Origin: Girardinichthys multiradiatus
Lineage: Eukaryota > Chordata > Actinopteri > Cyprinodontiformes > Goodeidae
Length of the DNA stretch: 64,000 bases
Direction of reading: 5' to 3'
Assembly (NCBI RefSeq): GCF_021462225.1
Contig: NC_061806.1
Location: 5,204,734 to 5,268,733 of the forward strand
This document shows, piece after piece, positions 57,333 through 64,000 of this stretch. The notes under the pieces are model-generated. The model was given only the letters and a program-made list of their open reading frames with translations, searched no databases and was not told the origin of the DNA. Positions within the stretch are counted from its first letter, which is position 1. Every line of letters starts with the position of its first letter. The position numbers and the translations under genes are program-made.

Positions 57333-58975
57333 ATTCCATCTTCCTTTGACCCACAGGACCCACAGCTGTCCATTAACACCCCACATTTTTTATCTTCCAC
57401 CTCAGCCCTTGACCCTTCTGCTTCTACATATTTGCCTTCAACCATATCAGAAGATGCTGATGCTTCCTTTGCTTCCCCCTTCCACCTGTGTGTCTCAAGA
57501 AGTCAAGTGAAGAGACAACTGGAGAGACTGAATAGGAATAAGGCTGCAGGTCCAGATCATGTCAGCCCTAGAGTCCTGAAGACTTGTGCAGAGCAGCTCT
57601 GTGGGATTCTGCAGCACCTCTTCAACCTTAGCCTGGCCCAGAAGAAGGTTCCGGTGTTGTGGAAGACCTCCTGTCTTGTTCCGGTACCAAAGAAAACTCA
57701 CCCAGCAGTCCTCAATGACTATAGACCTGTTGCCCTGACATCTCACGTCATGAAGGTCCTAGAGAGACTCCTGTTGGCCCACCTGAGTAAGCAAACAGTA
57801 AACCATCAGGACCCCCTTCAGTTTGCTTATCGCTGTGGAGTTGGAGTTGAAGATGCCATCATACACCTGCTTCAACAAACCCATTGTTATCTGGACAAAG
57901 CCAGCAGCACTGTGAGGATCACGTTCTTTGATTTCTCCAGTGCATTTAATACAATCCAACCTGATTTGCTTTGTCAAAAACTCCAGAAGATTCAGGTGGA
58001 GGCCTCAACAATCTCCTGGATCAAAGACTACCTGACAAATAGACCACAGTTTGTGAGACTGAAGGGTTATGAGTCTAACCAGGTAGTCAGCAGCACAGGA
58101 GCACCACAGGGGACTGTACTCTCACCATTCCTTTTCACTCTGTACACCTCAGACTTCCAGTACAAGACAGACTCTTGTCATCTGCAGAAATACTCGGATG
58201 ATTCTGCAGTCGTGGGGTGGATCAGAGATGGACAAGAAGCTGAGTACAGGAAGGTGGTGGACCGCTTTGTGGCATGGTGTGGAAACAATCATCTCATTTT
58301 GAACGTGACTAAAACAAAGGAGATGATTGTAGATTTGAAGAGAAACAGGAATAAGTCAAAAACTATTTCCATCATGTGAGAAGAAGTGGAGGTGGTGGAG
58401 GAGTATAAATACCTCGGTGTTCACCTGGACAACAGACTAGAGTGGAGATGCAACTGTGAAGCCATCTACAAGAAGGGACAGAGCAGACTGTACTTCTTGA
58501 GGAAGCTTAGGTCCTTTGGTGTTTGCAGCAAGATGCTGCATATCTTCTATAAGTCTGTTGTGGAAAGTGTGATCTCTTCTACCATCATCTGCTGGGGAAG
58601 CAGCATCAGAGACAGTGACTTAAAAAAACTCAACAAGCTAAAAAAAATAGGCTTGCTCTGTTCTAGGGACTCCTCTGGAACCCCTGGAGATCATTGTGGA
58701 AAGACGGATTCTTCATAAAATGAAAAACATTATGGAGAACCCTGAGCATCCTCTTCATGAGACTGTCCTACAACAACAGAGTGTCTTCAGTCAGAGGCTT
58801 CTTCAGATCTGCTGTAAGACGGAGCGCTACAGGAGATCCTTCCTGCCCACAGCCATCAGCATCTACAACGGCTCTTTGAGGAAACCTTCATAATATGAGC
58901 TATAACAACATTTAATTTCCCTTTGGGATTAATAAAGTATTTTTGAATTGAATTGAATTGAATTGAATATACCAA
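55725..58975 (+). mobile_element. Near full-length APE-type LINE
   Basis: It begins at TTCTAGAATTGCGCCGCTCA, corresponding to the 5' end seen at 18140 on the minus strand. It ends GGGATTAATAAAGTATTTTT followed by GAATT repeats. About 3.25 kb, it encodes endonuclease, linker and RT with few breaks: stops at 57331 and 58378, and a frameshift near 58655. Confidence 0.9.
57432..58893 (+). pseudogene. LINE reverse transcriptase
   Basis: The frame 57432-58379 holds 'SQVKRQLERLNRNKAAGPDH', 'NDYRPVALTSHVMKVLERLL', 'FFDFSSAFNTIQ' (motif A), 'GAPQGTVLSPFLFTLY' and 'KYSDDSAVVG' (motif C). A TGA at 58378-58380 is followed in frame by the thumb (58386 on). A frameshift near 58655 leads to the C-terminal block 'RRSFLPTAISIYNGSL' (to 58893). 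It lies downstream of the endonuclease in the same LINE. Only a handful of changes break it. Confidence 0.9.
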
Positions 58976-59280
58976 TCAATAATTCCCTGTCTCCCTTTCT
59001 GAATGTTGTTTTTTTTTTTTTTTTTTAAGCAGGGCCTTCACTGGTGATTCAGGGTTTGTTATTAGGGAAGAATATCACCATTCTGGTGGGGATGGTGTTA
59101 TCCTTACAGACGTTTTTATAGTCTGTCCCACACTTGGCATTAATGTCTTTTTCATGTTTCTGACATAGTGCATCCTAGTGTGGATTCTCAAAGCAACCTT
59201 GCAGGGCTTCTTCAGGTTCCTGTGACCATCTTCTCACAGTTCTCTTCATTACTGGTTACTTCTGAAAAAGGGGTTTATAT
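58976..59280 (-). mobile_element. LINE internal fragment (endonuclease-linker)
   Basis: The reverse complement corresponds to about 56770-57080 of the plus copy, including 'aataattccctgtctccctttctga' and 'ggtgattcagggtttgttatt'. It is diverged and contains a T run near 59010. Confidence 0.8.
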
Positions 59281-59592
59281 TCAAATTCAAAAATACTTTA
59301 ATCCCAAAGGAAAATTAAATGTTGTTGTAGCTCATATTAAACAGTTTTCTTTAAAGAGCCATTGTAGATGCTGATGGCTGTGGGGAGGAAGGATCTGCTG
59401 TAGAGGTCTGTCTTACAGCAGATCAGAAGAAGCCTCTGACTGAAGACACATTCTCATAAATAGGATGCTCAGGGTTCTCCATAATGTTCTTCATTTTAAG
59501 AAGAATCCTTCTTTCCACAATGATCTCCAGAGTCCCCAGAACATAACCAGCCTTTTTTATTAGCTTGTTGAGCTCTCTGCTACAAATGTATA
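59281..59592 (-). mobile_element. LINE 3'-end fragment
   Basis: It starts TTCAAAAATACTTTAATCCC, the LINE tail in reverse, and reads into the RT C-terminus up to 'ttagcttgttgagctc'. It abuts the previous fragment and the gypsy LTR at 59597. Confidence 0.85.
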
Positions 59593-59596
59593 ATTC

Positions 59597-60204
59597 TGTC
59601 ATGATTCCAGCCCTTCAGCTCCACCTTGACTTTGCTGATTACTCATTGCCTTCACCTGCACTGGGCTGCTCCTATTTAATCAGCTGCTCGTCACCAGCTC
59701 AGTGCGAGATCGTCTGTTGCCTCTGTCACAGCTTTCAAGCCTTGATTCATGTTTCAAGAGTTTTTTCTGGTTATCTGATCCTGCCTGTTTTTTTACCACA
59801 GATTTCTGCCTTGTCCTTCTGCTTTTCGGAAATATCCTGACCTCACGTTGCTGAAACCTGCCTGTCTCTGACTCTGTCTCTGGATTACTGGACTACCCCT
59901 GCCTGAAACCCTCCAGTGCTTTACCTTGGATTGTCTCCCGCTTCTGCATCTGGTTGGTGGAAATATTCTCTGTCTCCTGTTTGTTCCTGGAACCCCCAAG
60001 ACCTCCTGTTGTCCACTTCGCCTTCCTCCCTGGCTGGATTTCAGTTCCCTGATAAACCTCCATTCCTGTCCTTCCTGTCTGACTGCTTCAGTGGAACCTC
60101 TTCTACCTAATTATTATTATTATTTTTTTATATTAAAACTTTTGGTTAACCATTCTCTTGTCTGGCTGCGTTTTGGGTTCTGGTTGAGTTGCTTCATCGT
60201 TACA
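59597..60204 (+). mobile_element. Gypsy 5' LTR, 608 bp
   Basis: It begins TGTCATGATTCCAGCCC and ends GCTTCATCGTTACA, immediately before the leader and gag. An ATT-repeat precedes a 'tattaaaact' polyadenylation-like zone near 60130. Confidence 0.85.
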
Positions 60205-60220
60205 GTACGATCTCGCCAGT

Positions 60221-61136
60221 ATGAACCCCCTGCCAAATCCCGATTGGTGTTCTAAAGTAGAGGGGGCTATTACTGGCCTAGAAAGAAATGTCCAGGAGCT
60301 TTTACGGGGACTTTCTTCTCTTAAAATCACCCAGGTCCAAGCTAGTTCCTCAGTTGCTCAACCACTCGTCTCTACTGTTACTCCGACGGCTAACGCAAAC
60401 AATGAGCCTAAGCTTCCCCCGCTGAGCGTTTTAATGGGGATCCTGAACAATACAGACCTTTTTTGACCCAGTGTTCCCTGCTATTTGAACTCCAGCCCAC
60501 TGCCTTTCCTTCGGAAACGGGCCTATACAATCTCTCTACTGTCTGGTAAAGCTAAGCTTTGGGGAACTTCTGAGTGGGAGAATGATGCTGACTGCTGTGA
60601 CTCATTTATAGAGTTTTCTGATGAGATGAAGAGAGTTTTTGATCCTATTCGACCTGAGAGAGAGGCTGCCAGGAGACTGTTCTCTCTCAGACAGGGCTCT
60701 CGACCTGATACTGACTACATTATCAATTTCCATGCCTTGAAGTCTAGTTGTTTTTGGAATAATGAAGCCCTGTTTGACGTTTTTACCAGGTCTGTCAGAT
60801 GATATCAAGGATGAAATTGCTACTCGTGACCCTCCCAAGACCCTCGAGGCCTTAGAAAGGCTGGCCACACGGATTGACCAACGCCTTCGTGAACGTAAGA
60901 GGGAGAGGTCATCATCTAACTATCAAAGACGAGTCTCAACCGTCCAGGTCAGTTCAAGCACTATGCCCCAAGTCTTCACTGCTCCTCCTGTTAACACTGA
61001 GGAGCCCATGCAACTGGGCAGGACCAGACTCTCCGCTGAAGAGAGGGATAGGAGATTCAGGAATCAACTATGTTTTTATTGTGGAGAGAGGAATCATCGG
61101 GCCTTTAACTGTCCGTTAAAAGGGCAGGCTAAGTAA
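60221..61136 (+). pseudogene. Gypsy gag
   Basis: The ATG at 60221 opens 'MNPLPNPDWCSKVEGAITGL', typical of teleost gypsy gag. A frame break near 60460 leads to 60485-60802 ('FIEFSDEMKRVFDPIRPERE', capsid-like). A second break near 60790 leads to 60762-61136, with '[20 protein letters not shown]' and a perfect CCHC knuckle '[14 protein letters not shown]' near 61069-61110. The protein would form the particle core and bind RNA. Two frameshifts disable this copy. Confidence 0.9.
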
Positions 61137-61149
61137 AGTTCGGGAGGTC

Positions 61150-61915
61150 TTTGCTGAGCCCTATCCTCAGGTCTCAGAACCCTCCCCATAATCGGTGCAC
61201 CATCAGATTTCCCGACTCTCCTGAAAATAAGGAGGTACCTGTTTTCATTGACTCTGGGGCTGATGCTAACTTTATTGATGTCAGCCTAGCTCATAAGCTT
61301 GCACTGGGGTTGGAACTTCTAGAGAGACCACGTGAGATTTTTGCTATTGACGGGCATCTCATTGATCAAGTAACTCGCTGCACTAAGCCTGTTTCTGTAC
61401 TCATTTCAGGAAACCCCCACGACAGGATCATGTTTCTGCTAACCAGGTCTCCAGAGATTCCTGTGATTCTGGGACGCCCCTGGCTCATCAAACACAGTCC
61501 AGTCATCAACTGGCTCACTGGTGAGGTTCAGTCTTGGGGGCCATATTGCTCCACTAATTGTTTGAGGGAAGCCTCTATCATGACATCTCACCGTGAGATC
61601 AACCTTGTTTATCCAGACTTGTCTAGGGTCCCTAAGATTTATCATGATTTGTGTGAGGTATTTAACAAATCTAAGGCCACTTCTCTACCACCCCATAGAG
61701 AGTACGACTGTGCCATTGACCTTCTCCCTGGTACTACCCCTCCTCGAGGCAGAATCTATTCCATTACAGGTCCAGAGAGAGAGGCAATGGAGGAATACAT
61801 TTCTGACGCCCTCAAGGCAGGACTTATCAGAAAGTCTTCTTCTCCTGCAGGTGCAGGATTCTTCTTTGTTGGCAAGAAGGATGGTTCACTTAGACTATGC
61901 ATCGATTATCGAGGT
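61150..61915 (+). pseudogene. Gypsy protease and start of RT
   Basis: A 255-codon frame includes 'VPVFIDSGADANFIDVSLA' (aspartic protease D-S-G), 'ILGRPWLIKHSPVINW' (protease C-terminus), then 'YDCAIDLLPGTTPPRGRIYS' and 'KKDGSLRLCIDYRG', the RT N-terminus. It stops within the RT finger region where the ERV LTR begins at 61916. The gag-pol boundary is a frame change near 61140. Confidence 0.9.
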
Positions 61916-62283
61916 TGATAGGTATTATTTAATCAACTCAGAGGTAAGGAAAGACACAGAGTCAGTTTTACTTGCAAGGGTAGCTGTGCACTACAGACTA
62001 CGAAGTATTACCCCCCTCTCTCTTTATTTATACATGCTTGGTCACACACAGTTCAAACATCATTCAGAGTGGGGGTGTGTGTGTGTGTGGGGTCAGAAAG
62101 GTTAGGGTTCATGTGTCTTGACTTTAGAGAAAGGAGTGAGGATTGGTGCCAGTCCCTAGATGTTGCTGATAATAGCATAACTCACCCTTCTCTCTTATCT
62201 CTTTGTCTATGACATGTGGGGGAAGAAAGCACTTAGAGCAGACACAAGTGATAAACAATATAAAAAGTCGTAAAACCCTAACA
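61916..62283 (-). mobile_element. ERV 3' LTR inserted in gypsy RT
   Basis: On the minus strand it starts TGTTAGGGTTTTACGAC and ends AATAATACCTATCA. It is the same family as the LTR at 1631-2016. A polypurine tract on its right identifies it as the 3' LTR of a provirus whose body runs toward the window end. Confidence 0.85.
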
Positions 62284-62297
62284 GTTCCCCCCTGTTT
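62284..62297 (-). promoter_or_regulatory. Polypurine tract of the right-hand ERV
   Basis: On the minus strand AAACAGGGGGGAAC abuts the LTR start TGTTAGGG. Confidence 0.75.
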
Positions 62298-64000
62298 TAT
62301 CATGAATAAGTCATGAGTAAATACATGTAAAATGAAACACTCTGTGTAAGCACAAACCCACAGGACGGAAAACAGATTATTTTGTGGGAAACACTTACAC
62401 GGTCCCTCCGCCAGGCGACCACCAATCATGGCAGAGTAAAACAATAATAAAACAAAGAAACAAAATGTAAGAATAAAAAGTAAAAGAATTAAAACAAGCC
62501 TTGTTCATATCATCATTGCACTTTTTCTCACTTCACTTAAACAGCAACTTCTTTCAATTTTCTGCCATAAGGTCATTTTATGAAGTACAATTATGAATAC
62601 ACTCAGGCATGGAAGATATATTCAATTACAACATGTCATAATCATCTGCTTTTGGGTTTAGTGTGGTGTCAACATTTACACACAGTATTTAAAGAGTATA
62701 TGGGTGTTATCACCACTTAAAAGAGTTTGTGCTTTATGACCCTAGACCGTTCTCCGGTTCAGAGGTGAGAAGGTTACCTAGGAACAACATCTACTTTTCC
62801 AAAGGCATCACCCTAACAAATGGCCTTAACCATTAAACTTCTGATAATGGCTTTTACAGCTTCCTCCACTAAAAGATGTTCAGGGGAGTGAGGCAACCCA
62901 AAGGTCATACACTTTGGAACACTTAATAAAATAATTTCCATTACAACTCCTTCCTTCTGATACTGAAAGCAAACAGTTTTTTCCTCAAAGAAAACAAATT
63001 ATTACAACGGCGGAAATGAACACATTTCAAATTTGTGCCATAATGATAGATATCAAGCAATAAACATGAAAGTTAGATAAAAGCATCCAAGATTTTCTCC
63101 TCAGAGTCAGTTTCGCTGTCAAAGTGGGAGAAAAGAATTTGGCTGACCCTTGCTGTCCAGGCAAAGGAGCGCCTAGTAGCCACCAAATATTAAGAAATTA
63201 AGGAAAATAAGCATCATGGCGCATGTTTGAATGTCTTTCTGTTGCAGACGTCGCCAGTCCATCATCCAGAGAAAGGTTATGTGCAAATGTGTAGAGGTCT
63301 TCTATGTGTGTGCAGTGAGGCAAATGACCTTATGATTTCTAACTTTCAAGCAATGCGATGGCCTTAAGTAGATTCTGAAATAACGTGGCACTGCCCAAGG
63401 GATTATTGTGCCCTTGTAAGAACAGTGTTTTTCAACCACCTCTTCAATCACTCGCCAGTGATCAGCTTACAGTTATTTGTCTTGTGGTAGTCCGCTGTCC
63501 TCAAACCTTTCAAGCCGTGGATGATCCAGTTGGAAGATGACTTGTCCTGGAAACCAGATGAAGCTGGAGGAGCTGGAGCTTTCCTGCAGCTTTCCTGGGT
63601 GTCTAGTAGGATCTGATATGGGCCATTCCAGCCCTGGACTTCCTGTGTTTTCTCCTAGATTATCTGACCAGAATCCAGTCGCCAGGAATAAAGGACTGGA
63701 GGGTTGAAGTGGCTGTTTCTGGTAATGCAGCCTTCACCATCTGTGAAACTTGAGAAAACACAGTGGACAGGTTTTGACAGTAACAACATCCTACCTTCAC
63801 ACAAAGATGTGGAAAAAAATTGATCTTGGAAATATCTCCATGTTACTTTATTCTGACATTCCCCCCTGTTGGAGCAGGGTCCAACCCATGCGACAATCCA
63901 GCAAAAGGTTTAAACAAGAAAGTTCTAGTAACCAAGATCACATTACATAGAACCAAAGAAATTAATTCTGACATAACTATGTGTCACTATGAATTTAACA
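62298..64000 (-). pseudogene. Decayed body of the right-hand ERV
   Basis: Minus-strand reading near 63690-63560 gives 'FIPGDWILVR' and a neighbouring 'GWNGPYQILLDT', the end of integrase with its 'GPYxVLL' block. The 1.3 kb between that and the polypurine tract should hold env, but no env motif could be read, so env is deleted or very decayed. At 63862-63876 a second AACAGGGGGGAA followed on the minus strand by TGTCAGAATAAAG suggests the 3' LTR start of yet another ERV. Confidence 0.5.

Larger units (their letters stand above)
59597..61915 (+). mobile_element. Ty3/gypsy element, 5' half
   Basis: The element has a 5' LTR, a short leader, gag, protease and the first part of RT, all on the plus strand. 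It is cut at 61915 by an ERV LTR; the rest may lie beyond the window. Confidence 0.9.

Overview
The window looks like gene-poor, repeat-rich nuclear DNA from a ray-finned fish, probably a percomorph. The evidence is the repeat content: Tc1-like elements with CAGGGGTTGG and CAGGTCCTTC ends, a Harbinger element carrying a HARBI1-like and a SANT-like gene, teleost-type Ty3/gypsy pol and gag, two APE-type LINE families and several env-bearing endogenous retroviruses (ERVs). No host exon, rRNA or tRNA gene could be supported. The species cannot be named from this window.

Layout. 1-7.4 kb: a Tc1-like end, a LINE remnant, two solo LTRs, a third LTR with its polypurine tract, then about 3.8 kb of anonymous DNA. 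7.5-12.85 kb: a decayed Ty3/gypsy element (gag, then RT/RNase H) with a solo LTR in its gag. 13.0-18.1 kb: a near full-length LINE on the minus strand, split by a 1.78-kb solo LTR with a perfect 4-bp target duplication. 18.2-19.1 kb: a Tc1 fragment and two repeat fragments.

20-45.5 kb is one nested complex. An outer ERV on the plus strand (integrase, env, 3' LTR) has its integrase split by a 7.2-kb segment with LTR-like ends. Its 3' LTR is split by an inner ERV on the minus strand (30315-44912), which has paired LTRs, a matching 5-bp target duplication (ATCTG) and a tRNA-Tyr-like primer site. The inner ERV's pol is split by a 6.2-kb Harbinger element with about 780-bp terminal inverted repeats. 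That element has lost most of its transposase to a gypsy insertion, and its right arm contains an intact 1610-bp Tc1-like transposon.

45.6-64 kb: LINE and L2 remnants including an ORF1 esterase scrap, a roughly 650-bp palindrome, an LTR-like repeat with an inverted partial copy, a Tc1 whose transposase lacks its second catalytic Asp, a cluster of four LINE pieces (one near full length), and a gypsy element (5' LTR, gag, protease, start of RT) cut by the 3' LTR of another minus-strand ERV that runs off the window.

The only clean long coding frames are the 334-aa Tc1 transposase (38784-39788), the 292-aa inner-ERV env fragment (30958-31836) and a 556-codon LINE endonuclease frame (55662-57332). 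Most other coding remnants carry stops, frameshifts or deletions. The most striking detail is a TATGTA in the left Harbinger arm exactly where the right arm holds the Tc1. This looks like a classical Tc1 excision footprint.
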